Shown: positions 21,101 through 30,000 of the stretch, piece after piece
How the letters are laid out: every line of letters starts with the position of its first letter
How positions within the stretch are numbered: position 1 is the stretch's first letter
NCBI GenBank assembly: GCA_039028975.1
Contig: JBCCHB010000156.1
Coordinates: 1-37,284, forward strand
Direction of reading: 5' to 3'
Origin: JAHBNG01 sp039028975
GTDB taxonomy: Bacteria > Chloroflexota > Anaerolineae > Caldilineales > Caldilineaceae
DNA length: 37,284 nucleotides
The notes under the pieces: model-generated
What the model was told of the DNA's origin: nothing
The model's input: the letters and a program-made list of their open reading frames with translations, nothing else
The model's database searches: none
Made by a program: the position numbers and the translations under genes

Positions 21101-24077
21101 TCTCTTTGGCTCAGTGATTTCGCCAGGGGCTTGTCATGTCTCTATGGTGCTAAACGCTGCCGAATTAGCGCTGGGCAATATTCCCTGTACGTTAACCGAT
21201 ATTGTCTTCCCCGAGCCACTGTCACTGCCAGAGAGCGGCGAACGAACGGTACAATTGATCCTCGCATACGACAGTACCATTCATGATAGAAGCACCACTG
21301 GGATGCTAAGCCAGAATGGCTTAGCTGATACTATCTTAGAGTTCAAATTGATAAGCTTTGATGCCAATGCAACGGACCAAAGCCTACTCAATCGACATAT
21401 CTCAACCCATGCCGTGGGGCAGTTACAAGCATCACAAATTCAACCATCCAGCACCGAGAATAGGCCTTTGCCAATCGATCTTGATGAATTGCGCAAGCGG
21501 TGTACCATTCCGTTTGATATCAATGCGATGAATGAAGCAACTGATGCAATGGGGGTTATCATCGGTCCAAGCCTACAGTGGTTGACCGATTTGTGGGGTG
21601 GGGATGATGAGGCACTTGCTCGGTTGTCTATCCCAGTGGTACTAAATGTGGAAGAAGTCGATGGCTATCGCGTTCACCCCGGTCTACTGGACCGCTGTTT
21701 TGCAGCCATCAGCCCAATGACCCAGAGTGGCGAAATGACGCTACCATTCGCCATTCGTTCGTGCCAATTTTTCCCGACAGAAGCCAGTACAGAATGGTGG
21801 AGCCATGCGCGCCAAAATGGCAACGCAGGATGGGATCTGCAAGTCTTCAACCATCTTGGCGAAATTGTTCTCGAAATTCAAGGCTTTGAACAGCGGGCGG
21901 CATCGCTATCAGCACTTCAGCTGCAACAGGAACTCTGGCATCAATGGCTCTATCAAGTCGAGTGGCAGCCGCTGATGTTGGATGATGAGGCGTCCGCTGA
22001 GGCAACAACGCAGGAGGATGGATCGCCTAATCTACAACAATGGCTCCTCTTTGCAGACAAGCTAGGTGCAGCCGATGCATTTGTGGAGCAATTTGCAAAT
22101 GGCACCAACGAAGATGTGCCCAACGGACCTGAGCAATTTGTACGAGTCCATGCGGGATCAAGCTATCAGCAGGTGGATGAACGTACCTTTACGATTCGAC
22201 CGGATCATGCAGAGGATTATCGCCAATTGATGGCAACCCTGCCTGAGATCACAGATGTGATTCATTGGTGGAGCCTAGACATTCCTCGCTCCTCAGATAT
22301 TCAGGCTGTAAGCGATTTGCAGATGGCGACGAATCAAGGTTGTGGTACAACGCTCTATCTGGCACAGGCACTCCTGCATGAGTATCTGACGCCGCCTCGC
22401 TTACATCTAGTGACACAAGGTGCGCAGGCAACAGGGACTCATCTGCCTGCCCAAAACAACGGGATTGCCCCTGCGAATACGGCTATGATTGTAGGGTTTG
22501 CGCAATCCGCGTTGTGGGGAATGGGCAAGTCGATTGCCGCAGAGCATCCTGAATTGAACTGTGTCTGTATTGATTTGGATGAATCGATAGATGTGGCAGC
22601 ACAAATATCAGCGTTCTGTGATGCGATTACCTCTGCCCCTGTGCGAGAACAGGGCGAAAATCAGCTTACTCTGCGCAATGGGATTGGTTATGTCCCACGG
22701 TTGGCGCGTTATGAATATAGAGCATCAAGTCAATCGGAAGTATCAGAAAATAGCCAGATTGATCAGACTGCCTCGACAGAACAGACATCAGTATCGCCAA
22801 CACCCGAGGCAACAATTCTGAAAGATGCAACCTACCTCATTACGGGTGGCTTAAATGGAATTGGGCTTGAAGTTGCCGAATGGTTTGTTAAGCAGGGAGC
22901 AACCCAGCTAATTTTGATGGGCCGAAGTCAACCAAGTGCAGAAGCCCAAGCACGGTTGGATGAGATGCGCGCATCTGGTGTCAAGATAGCAGTAGCACGA
23001 GCGGATGTTCGTGATAAAGCACAGGTTGCTGCGTTATTGGCGAAGATATCGGATAGTCATCCTCTACGGGGTGTAATCCATTCGGCGGGCGTCCTTGATG
23101 ATGCGGCCCTGATTCAACAGACCTGGCAACACTTGGATAATGTCCTTGCACCCAAAGTCTGGGGGACATGGCATCTGCATGAATTGACAAAAGAAATGGA
23201 CCTGGACTTCTTTGTCCTATTCTCGTCGGGTGTCAGTCTCATGGGCAACCGAGGGCAGATCAATCATGCTGCGGCCAATGCGTTTATGGATGCATTCGCC
23301 CATCATCGTCAAGCATCTGGCCTCCCTGCACTGAGCATTAACTGGGGCCATTGGAAGCGCATCGGTGTCGCCGCCAAAGTGCAAGAATCATTGGGACTCG
23401 ATCTATATGCTATTGGGCAGGGTGGTTACTTGCCAGAGCAAGGTGTTGAAGCATTTGCCAATCTACTAAATCAACCTGTTCCGCAAGTTGCCTGTCTGGT
23501 CATCTATTGGACGAAATTTTTGCAAGCGATGGCTAATCTAGGAAAGCCGACGCCATTCTACGAGCAATTTGCCACTGAGGTAGCAGCGGATGCAGATCGG
23601 CAAACAACAAGAGCCGAACGTTCATCAAGAAATGGGTCGTCACAACCGGCGCAGATACGCTCAATCTATAACCAATTGCTCTCTCTGACGCCAGAGAAGC
23701 GTGCATCCATGTTGATGACCGCGCTTCAAACCGAGGTCGCCCGCATTTTGGGCATCGAATCTCCGAACAAAATCGATCCAAAGCAGGGAATGATGGATAT
23801 AGGGGTAGATTCGCTCATGGCGGTCGAGTTCCGCAACCGCGTGAGTAAACTCATCGATAAGCGTCTCCCTGCGACCTTGGTCTTTGACTATCCAACGCTA
23901 GAAGATATGTCTGCCTATATCCTGCAGACAAGATTTTCGCAAGAGACAGTATCCAACGCACCGTCGTCAAATGATACTTCGATGAATGGCGATGCAGTGG
24001 ATGCTTCGTTGGATGGTCTGTCAAATACAGAAATGCTAGACCTACTGGTCGCCGAGCTGGACACATTAGGGATTTAA
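13149..24077 (+). CDS. Hybrid NRPS-PKS: TubC-C-A-MT-PCP-KS-AT-DH-KR-ACP
   Basis: A 3642-residue protein with one NRPS and one PKS module. Residues 1-~55 are a TubC-type docking domain (GIKLW, LRYRAPK). The domains that follow are condensation (~75-520), adenylation interrupted by an N-methyltransferase (~575-1560), PCP (S1611), KS (~1673-2110), AT (~2240-2590), DH (~2617-2920), KR (~2930-3440) and ACP (S3555), ending in a helical docking tail (LSNTEMLDLLVAELD). The predicted job is to condense a second, N-methylated amino acid onto the formyl-aminoacyl chain and extend it by one ketide. ATG 13149 overlaps the upstream stop (ATGA) and has a strong AAGGAG five bases before it, indicating translational coupling. 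Oddities are KR Tyr to His at 3373, an unusual AT motif VAAH and a DH with Ala where Gln or His is usual. Both module entries below give active-site detail. Confidence 0.95.
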   Translation: MRNAEQVLLELQAHGIKLWSEDGKLRYRAPKDALTATLRSEITKYKTEILSLLSQGATYSSVYQEIQPSSRTKALPLSFAQQRLWFLDQLGQSSSYNIPLVLDLKGPLNVKALQLTLQEIVQRHESLRTTFVGEAGTPYQVVHPTMQIELPVVDLSTFGADEQSAEVKRLTVAEATHPFDLSRDPMLRAKLLDLHGASSNNLSNATSIEGLNTNYVDYILLLTMHHIAADGWSLGVLVQELALLYEAFSQSQPSPLPALPIQYADFAVWQRSYLQGEVLEQQLKYWKEQLAGAPELLQLPTDRPRPVQQSFKGDVVSLKLDAHLTQQLRTLGQKQGTTLYMTLLAAFQVLLFRYTGQTDIVVGSPIANRNRREIEPLIGFFVNTLALRTDLSRTSLSESDFSENDADLFVQQTPSFVDVLAQVQETLQSAYDNQDIPFERLVEEFSPERNLNYNPLVQVMFALQNAPMNALELSDLSVTPVRIEVQRTRFDLEMHFWEVDDYLQGDCIYSTDLFDKTTIERMAGHFQTLLAGIITNPTEAIAELPLLTDAERHQLLFEWNDTAVEYSKDKCVHHLFEEQTERTPNAIAVVFEGKQLTYKELNERANQLAHHLHSLGAGIETLVGICVERSIEMIVGLLGVLKAGSAYVPLDPKYPPERLALMLDDAQVSLLLTQEHLSDDLPFMTKTEDCTVEGSIADNRSRTILCLDKDWSKIATQNTTPLQHGLSANNLAYAIYTSGSTGRPKGVQIEHHGLCNVSQAQQSMFGVGPDDHVLQFASFSFDAATFEIVMALCSGATLYLGTNETLAPGVPLQQFLKKHDISVVTLTPSTLAALPEGSNQELSALRTITVAGEACSGELLKQWVNSPEDESGQRRFFNLYGPTETTIWATAARCHAAMRTPPIGLPIPNVQLYILDAYRQPVPIGVSGELYIGGDSLARGYLNRPALTEERFIPNPFGDADGTGRLYATGDLVRWRSDGQVEFLGRIDHQVKLRGFRIELGEVEETLVHHPAVQDAVVLAREEQPNHKQLVGYLVVGEVDDETQSAHVEQWQTLYEDAYSQTPEQEDHTFNIVGWNSSYTGQPIPEAEMAEWVDETIADIRRLEPQQIFEIGCGSGLLLFRLAPHCAEYWGADYSQETIQRLAQIKTATPDLDHVHVEQRMADDFSGIDDDRFDCVIINSVAQYFPGIDYLLRVMEGAVRVTKPGGKIYIGDVRNLRLLQAYQAAVQTYQAEDALSLSQFQTRIEQRLQHEEELLIDPEFFYALPKEMPQIASVEVSLKRGRFYNELTQFRYQVVLHIEKASIPYINSGQGLAPPLPEQRRDKVLLGEFITQEQNGHHQNDQVIWHEEQWLQESWSSKTLANRVRQAANTYPEQGLIIRNIPNARLQDAVQTLTILDQASNASTEKTKAQVNTIAQLRTHLTTSDQGIDPTTLWSFEETIPYQVHVTWSREPGLMDAYFIPLSSASRAIDTVGTNAVNGTTKATVNALYAMPQPYGEKKIKQKPWRAYTNNPLHGKLNQRLIPKIRAWLQDRLPDYMIPAAFVVLDAFPLTPNDKVDRKALPAPNIRMQNTASYISAQTELQQQLVDIWQEELSLDQVGIHDNFFDIGGHSLLIVKIHSRVKELTGTPLEIVDFFQYPTIHALCEHITATGDSSGLAPLSSSQVVKRQRVIEDQAIAVIGIAGRFPGANSIEAFWKNLANGIESVTFFSDEELLAAGVTQEDLNAPTFVKASAHLTDADLFDADFFNFSRREAVVLDPQSRLFLECSWAALENAGCDPQTYPGAIGVFAGAGTDLYSPQILRQMNGASAANMFQAFTSGSDFLATRLAYKLNLKGPAITLQTACSTSLVATHMACQSILDGECDMALAGGVVLMGYGPSGYHYQDGMIFSPDGHCRAFDVEADGTIGGSGVGVVVLKRLEQALEDGDVIHAVIKGSAINNDGSNKVGYTAPSVDGQVAVIQQALANANVAPETISYIETHGTGTRLGDPIELTALKAVFKARLEQTSASESTVESVKDKIVLGALKTNVGHMGVAAGVAGLIKTVLALKHQALPPTLHFTQPNPELQFPNDLFHINTELLPWSNNGGGSNGANNGSNTGAYKELPRRAGVSSFGIGGTNAHVVLEEAPTQVSTNNEVERTHHLLTLSAKNEDALREMAVNYAAFFTSDKITDSNALADICYTSHVGRSHFEHRLSITGSSPQQLCEKLGAYLNGDVDADTGIDIGLSQGVLDKNHHAPKVAFLFTGQGAQYVGMGRDLYQTQPTFRATIDRCNEILQDCLGRSLVALIYPAKTPDHNDLMESHPCGQAVNFAFECALADLWYSWGVKPDFVLGHSLGDFAAAYTAGVLSLEEGLRLVTERGRLMETALGSMVSVMASEADVVPFLAAYSGVTIGVINGPSSIVISGEREQVANAATDLQAAGFKTRALAIPVAAHSPMLDPVLDTFTDTVRSLKLSAPKIPVVSSMTGQRVQDELTAPTYWRRHLRNTIRFADGVQTLHEQGCIVYLEIGPKPTLLGMAEQILDTMFDMSADTDADMENRSSPIMLPSLREDQNDWQQLLTSLGQLYICGAKIDWQAFDHDYQRHKVELPPYPFQRQRYWLDMPAHSPKKVQQFKALRPLIDKMIELPTLGTTTFETNFSVDAYSFLADHVLFGSVISPGACHVSMVLNAAELALGNIPCTLTDIVFPEPLSLPESGERTVQLILAYDSTIHDRSTTGMLSQNGLADTILEFKLISFDANATDQSLLNRHISTHAVGQLQASQIQPSSTENRPLPIDLDELRKRCTIPFDINAMNEATDAMGVIIGPSLQWLTDLWGGDDEALARLSIPVVLNVEEVDGYRVHPGLLDRCFAAISPMTQSGEMTLPFAIRSCQFFPTEASTEWWSHARQNGNAGWDLQVFNHLGEIVLEIQGFEQRAASLSALQLQQELWHQWLYQVEWQPLMLDDEASAEATTQEDGSPNLQQWLLFADKLGAADAFVEQFANGTNEDVPNGPEQFVRVHAGSSYQQVDERTFTIRPDHAEDYRQLMATLPEITDVIHWWSLDIPRSSDIQAVSDLQMATNQGCGTTLYLAQALLHEYLTPPRLHLVTQGAQATGTHLPAQNNGIAPANTAMIVGFAQSALWGMGKSIAAEHPELNCVCIDLDESIDVAAQISAFCDAITSAPVREQGENQLTLRNGIGYVPRLARYEYRASSQSEVSENSQIDQTASTEQTSVSPTPEATILKDATYLITGGLNGIGLEVAEWFVKQGATQLILMGRSQPSAEAQARLDEMRASGVKIAVARADVRDKAQVAALLAKISDSHPLRGVIHSAGVLDDAALIQQTWQHLDNVLAPKVWGTWHLHELTKEMDLDFFVLFSSGVSLMGNRGQINHAAANAFMDAFAHHRQASGLPALSINWGHWKRIGVAAKVQESLGLDLYAIGQGGYLPEQGVEAFANLLNQPVPQVACLVIYWTKFLQAMANLGKPTPFYEQFATEVAADADRQTTRAERSSRNGSSQPAQIRSIYNQLLSLTPEKRASMLMTALQTEVARILGIESPNKIDPKQGMMDIGVDSLMAVEFRNRVSKLIDKRLPATLVFDYPTLEDMSAYILQTRFSQETVSNAPSSNDTSMNGDAVDASLDGLSNTEMLDLLVAELDTLGI
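18166..24077 (+). other. PKS module 1 (KS-AT-DH-KR-ACP)
   Basis: The KS triad is complete: C1844 (TACSTS), H1980 (THGTGT), H2031 (KTNVGH). TACSTS and the GYTAPSVDGQ loop are typical of KS domains that accept a chain from an NRPS. The AT has S2335 in GHSLGD and VAAH ending at H2435 instead of HAFH or YASH, so extender choice is uncertain. The DH has HxxxGxxxxP (H2650) and catalytic D2848, but the residue four after it is Ala. The KR has GGLNGIG (3233-3239) and LDD, yet the position of the catalytic Tyr is His (3373). The ACP carries GVDSL (S3555). The output is therefore beta-keto, hydroxy or ene depending on whether the KR works. Confidence 0.85.
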
Positions 24078-24080
24078 CTG

Positions 24081-27000
24081 ATGACCGAGTATACAAAAGC
24101 AGACGAATCAGCCATCATCAAGCGGTCATTGCAGGCCGTGAAAAAGCTACAAGCCGAATTGGCGGCTGTGAAAGATAGTCAACGTGAACCAATTGCTGTA
24201 ATCGGGATGGCTTGTCGATTTCCTGGCAACGCCAATTCGCCCAAAGCATACTGGCAGATGTTACGTGCAGGGATGGATGCGATTGTCGAGCTACCATCCA
24301 ACCGCCAGGAACGGGAGTTGCTCTCCCATGATATGACTCGCATGAACGGAAATGGAACAAGGCCAACGCCAACAGCAGGGTTCCTAGAAGACGTCGATCG
24401 CTTCGATGCGATGTTTTTTGGGATTTCGCCGCGTGAAGCGATCACAATGGACCCCCAGCAACGCCTTCTCTTAGAGGTTTGCTGGGAGGCACTGGAATCT
24501 GCGTCTATCATTCCAGACACATTGGTGAACAGCAAAACAGGCATTTTTATTGGTATGATGCAATATGATTATGCCCAATTACTCCAGAGTTATGCTCGTG
24601 CTACGCCATCCAAGTTAGATTTACAAGCGACCAATGGCGTCATTGCCAGCGTTGCATCAGGACGAATTGCGTATACATTTGGATTCATTGGACCGGCGAT
24701 CACAACTGATACGGCCTGTTCTTCTTCTTTGATCGCTATCCACCAAGCTTGTCAAAGTTTGCGTAGTGGCGTCAGCTCAATGGCAATCGCTGGCGGCGTC
24801 AATCTCATCCTCACCCATGGCTGGGTTGACTGGCTCTCATACGCAGAAGGTCCTTATGCCCCCGATAACCATTGCAAAACCTTCGATGCTGCTGCAGATG
24901 GATTTTCACGTGGGGAAGGATGTGGCCTTGTTGTGTTGAAGCGTCTTTCGGATGCCCAGGCCGATGGGGACAATATTCTTGGGGTCATTCGAGGATCGAT
25001 GACCAATCAAGATGGACGTAGTAGTGGGCTGTCTGCCCCGAGTGGAACATCACAACAACGATTGCTCCAACAAGCTTTATCGCAGTCTGGACTAACTCCT
25101 GAAGCGATCGGATACATTGAAGCACATGGCACGGGAACCCAACTAGGCGATCCCATTGAGATGGGCGCAATCAATGAAGTCTTTCGCGAGCGAACAGATC
25201 CATTATGGGTCGGCTCCGTCAAAACCAATTTTGGCCATTTGGAAGGTGCCGCAGGGATCTCCGGATTTATCAAAGTGATTCTTGGCCTCCAACACGGACA
25301 AATACCGCCCCATCTCAATTTTCATACCCCCAATCCATTGATCGACTGGGATGAGTCACCAGTACAAATTCCAACGTCGCTGACGGACTGGCCAAAAGAG
25401 AAAAGAATTGCTGGCGTTAGCTCTTTTGGTATCAGTGGCACCAATGCACACGTGATTGTTGAAGAGGCCCCGCCCAAAGCGTCAGATAGCGAAACTGCGG
25501 ACAACCAGATCGACCGTGATTGGCATTTACTGACCCTATCGGCCAAAACCGAAGAGGCATTGGTTGCACTGGCACAGAAGTATAGCCAGTTCTTAGAGGC
25601 AGGGAAAGAGAATCCAGAACTTGCGTTGGGAGACATCTGCTATACTGCGCATATTGGCCGCAGCCATTTTGCCCATAGGCTTAGTATTCCTACAAACTCA
25701 ACGATGCATTTGCAGACGATGCTTGTTGATTATACAAATGAACGAGCAAACAATAACATCGCCCAAGGATATTCACCGACATATCAATCCCCACCATCCA
25801 TTGCCTTCCTCTTTACAGGACAAGGAACCCAATATGTAGGCATGGGGCGAGTACTCTACGAGGCTGAGCCAACTTTCCGCGCAACAATTGACCACGGTGA
25901 TGAGCTCTATCAACAAATTACAGGCGAATCACTGCTAGAGGTCATCTATCCTACCAACCCGCAATCTGCCAACTTGCAACCTGCAGACTTGCTCCACCAA
26001 ACAACCTACACCCAACCTGCCCTCTTTGTGCTGGAATATGCCCTCGCCAAGTTGTGGCAATCCTGGGGCATTCAACCGGAAATTCTTCTTGGCCACAGCG
26101 TGGGCGAAATTGTGGCGGCTTGTGTCGCTGGTGTCTTTGGTCTAGAGGATGGATTGAAGCTGATTGCTGCTCGTGGACGACTCATGGGGGCATTGCCCCA
26201 AGATGGTGAGATGGTCTCGCTCCTGGCGGATGAAACACGCGTTCAAGAAGCAATTGAGGACTATGCCACTGTCTCCATCGCCGCCATCAATGGGCCAGAA
26301 AGCGTTGTCATCTCTGGCAGAAGGGAATCTGTGTTGGCTATTGCAGACACATTCGCGGCGGAAGGGGTCAAAACCCGCAAGCTGATGGTCTCGCACGCCT
26401 TCCATTCACCGCTCATGGACCCCATGCTGGATGAGTTTCGTCAGGTAGCCGAAAGCATCATCTATCATCAGCCGACCATACAACTAGTCTCGAACGTCAC
26501 CGGAAAACTCAGTGGCGACGAAATCACCACGCCCGACTATTGGGTCCGACACGTGCGGGAGGCGGTGCGCTTTGCCGATGGTATCGACACGCTACATGAA
26601 CAAGGCATCGATATCTTCCTCGAAATCGGCCCCAAGCCGACACTGCTAGGCATGGCTGGAGAGATACCGACCACCGACCACCGACTACCGACCACCAGCC
26701 GCGTACCCAGTTTGCGTGAAAACCAGAACGACTGGCAGCAGATGCTCACAACCCTTGGTGAGCTGTATGTGCGTGGCGTCAAGATAGACTGGCATGGGTT
26801 TGACCAGCCCTATCAACGCCGTAAAATTGTCTTGCCCACCTATCCATTCCAGCGACAGCCATACTGGCTTCAACTAGATGATGTGTCGTCTGACAATGGC
26901 ATGACAAATGGTGCTGCATCATACAATGGGTTTGCCCAGTGGCTTGGCATTAACGATATTGAAAAACTGACCGATCTTATTTCTGAAAAAGAACAGCTAG

Positions 27001-30000
27001 ATGCAAACGAACGCCAGACTGTAACCAAAGTGTTGACGGCTTTGGAAGCCGAAAGCCATGTCCAACAATTAACGACCAAAGTTGATTCTATGCTTTATGA
27101 AGTGGCATGGCATAGTCAAAACAAACCGACGGTCGTAGCTAAAGGATATCTTTCACCGGAGACCAGAAGCCAGTGGTTGGTATTGTCAGATGATACAAAT
27201 ATCGGTCATGCCTTTGTAAATTGTTTGATAGACTTGAATCAAGCCGTTGATGTAGTAAAAACGGAGGTAGAACTTGTTGAGTACCTAAAGCAATTGCCCC
27301 TTCGTACTAAAGACGCACTGCCTCTTCAAGGTGTTGTACATCTTTGGGGGATGGATCAGGTAAATGAATATACAGTCCCAAATATCAATACGATAATGCA
27401 GCGTCAAGAACGGATTTTGGGCAGTGTTCTCAAAGTAGTCCAGGCATTGACGATGCTAGATGGCACATCGCCTCGTTTGTTTATTGCTACACAGGGCGCA
27501 CAGAAGGTGACAGCCAAAGATGAGATCGCTTTTACACAGACATCACTGTGGGGGGTGGGGCGCGTCATTGCCCTAGAACATCCAGAATTATGGGGTGGCT
27601 TGGTCGATTTAGACAGCAAGAGTGCGCCATCTGAGAGTGCCGAAAACTTATTGGCCGAAATCTTACAACCTCCATTGAATAGTGTCTTAAATAATGAGGC
27701 ACAAATTGCGTATCGTAGCGGCAAACGTCTTTTAGCACGATTGATGCGATCTAAGGTGAAGACAACAGATGTACCTGCTAAAATTCATGCTGATTCAACT
27801 TATCTTATCACAGGGGGCTTGGGGGCAGTCGGTTTAATCATCGCTGATTGGTTGGCAGATGAGGGAGCGAAACATCTGATTCTCACTGGGCGGAGCGGTG
27901 TCACGACAGCAGCGCAACAGGAAGTTATTGATGGATTAGAAACAGAGGGGGTTAAGGTAGAGATTGCCCTAATTGATGTCACAAATGAAGAAGCAATGCG
28001 CGCCCTCTTTATGAAGATTGCAGCAAGCGCACATCCATTGAGGGGCATCTTCCATATGGCTGGTATTTTGGACGATGGTATTCTGCTCAACCAAACGTGG
28101 AAGCGGTTTGCAAGCGTGATGTCCTCCAAGGTGAAAGGCGCTTGGCTTTTGCACCAATTGACCCAAGAAATGAATATGACCGGTCTGGAAAATCTGGTCT
28201 TTTTCTCATCTGCCGCATCACTACTAGGCAATTTGGGGCAAGGGAGCTACGCTGCGGCCAATGCATTTATGGATGGGTTAGCGCGCTATCGCCAGCAGCA
28301 AGGATTACCAGGCATCAGTATCAACTGGGGTGCATGGGCGGGGTACAAAGGCATTGACAGCATGATCGGGCGTACGGCATCAGTTATATTGGATGAGGGC
28401 GAATGGATTACACCGGAAGCTGGCATGATGGCCTTAGCACACTTAATGACCCGGTCAGGCCAGATGGCTGTGGCTCCCATCGACTGGACAAAACCGTCAT
28501 TGGCGATGCATGGTGCATCGTCCTTCTTAAACCATTTGGTACCGTCAGATCTATCAACCGCCTCCCTAAGTATAGATAGTAATGCAGACGGTCGTTCATC
28601 ACTGATTCAATCCTTAAAGGCATTGGCAGTGTCCCGTCGTCGGCACTATCTACAAGACCATTTGCAGAAGGCCGTCAGTCGAACCCTGGGCATGACAACT
28701 ATGCCTGAGCGCATGACTGGCTTTGCGGATTTGGGCATGGATTCTCTCATGGCCTTGGAATTACGCAGGTTGCTAGAACGTGAACTAAGGCAACCACTTC
28801 CCACAACCATTGCCTTTGAATACCCAACTGTCGACTCCATGGCAGACTATCTGCTAGATGAAGTGTTGGAATTAGCAGAACCCCAGGGAGAGAAAACAGC
28901 CATACAGATAGAACATGTCACCATTGGTCTTGATGAGCCCATCGCTGTTATCAGCATGGCTTGCCGTTTTCCAGGTGCAGAGTCCCCCGAAGCTTTCTGG
29001 CAATTGCTTCAAGAGGGGAAGGATATGGTACAAGAAGTGCCGACCACACGTTGGAATGTGGACGACTATTACGATTCCCATCAACCCACACCCGGCAAAA
29101 TGTATATGCGTGAAGCAGCGTTTATTGATGAGGTTGATCAATTTGACCCACTCTTCTTCGGCATCTCTCCTCGCGAAGCAATGAATATGGACCCACAGCA
29201 TCGTCTGTTGTTAGAGGTAAGTTGGGAAGCATTAGAGCGGGCACACATTGCGCCTAGCAGGCTTGTTGATAGCCAAACGGGCGTCTTCATCGGCATTGGT
29301 GAAGGCGATAGCAGTGTTATGTGGCCAGATGATCTAGACGCTTTGGACAGCCTCATAGGGACGGGTAGCGGCCACAGCATAGCCGCGGGTCGCTTGGCCT
29401 ATACATTAGGGTTACAAGGCCCCACAATGGCGGTGGATACAGCATGTTCATCTTCTCTGGTTGCACTTCATTTGGCCTGTCAAAGCCTGCGCACCGGAGA
29501 ATGTGATCTGGCCCTGTCAGGGGGGGCCAGCCTGATGTTGTCACCGATTGGCCATATTGTGCTTTCACAGATGCAAGCTCTCTCACCCAATGGCCGCTGC
29601 AAAACCTTTGACAGCGCTGCCGATGGTTATGGCCGCGGAGAGGGTGGTGGCATGGTTCTGCTCAAACGGTTGAGCGATGCTGAAGCGGACGGAGATGCTA
29701 TCTTTGCCGTCATTAAAGGCAGTGCTGTTAACCACGATGGGCCCAGCAGCGGATTAACCGTTCCCAATAAACGGGCACAGGAAAAGTTATTGCATCAGGC
29801 ACTCAAAGCCGCCAATATCACGCCCAATGAAGTTGCTTATGTTGAAGCACATGGCACTGGGACGCCGTTGGGGGATCCCATTGAGATTCGTGCGCTAGGT
29901 AGCGTCTTCTCATCCAACGGGAGTTCTTCAAAACGAGATAATCCGCTGTTGGTTGGGTCAGTCAAGACCAATGTTGGTCATCTAGAAGCCGCCGCTGGCA

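Larger units (their letters stand above)
25800..26873 (+). repeat. AT-domain block, copy A (module 2)
   Basis: This stretch, from the AFLFTGQG motif to the PYWL post-AT linker, is nearly the same as 30570-31636 in module 3. In an aligned sample (26041-26259 against 30811-31029) I count 13 differences in 219 bases. Similarity does not extend into the flanking KS domains. It points to recent AT duplication or gene conversion. Confidence 0.85.
24081..28890 (+). other. PKS module 2 (KS-AT-KR-ACP)
   Basis: KS: C213 in DTACSSS, H349 in EAHGTGT, H386 in KTNFGH. AT: S673 in GHSVGE and HAFH at 772-775, which indicates malonyl-CoA. The AT is followed by a helical linker and KR structural subdomain without a DH. 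The catalytic KR has GGLGAVG (1245-1251), an LDD motif (B-type, D-hydroxy prediction) and Y1390 in GSYAAANAF. The ACP has GMDSL (S1555). Predicted output is a beta-hydroxy unit. Confidence 0.9.
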
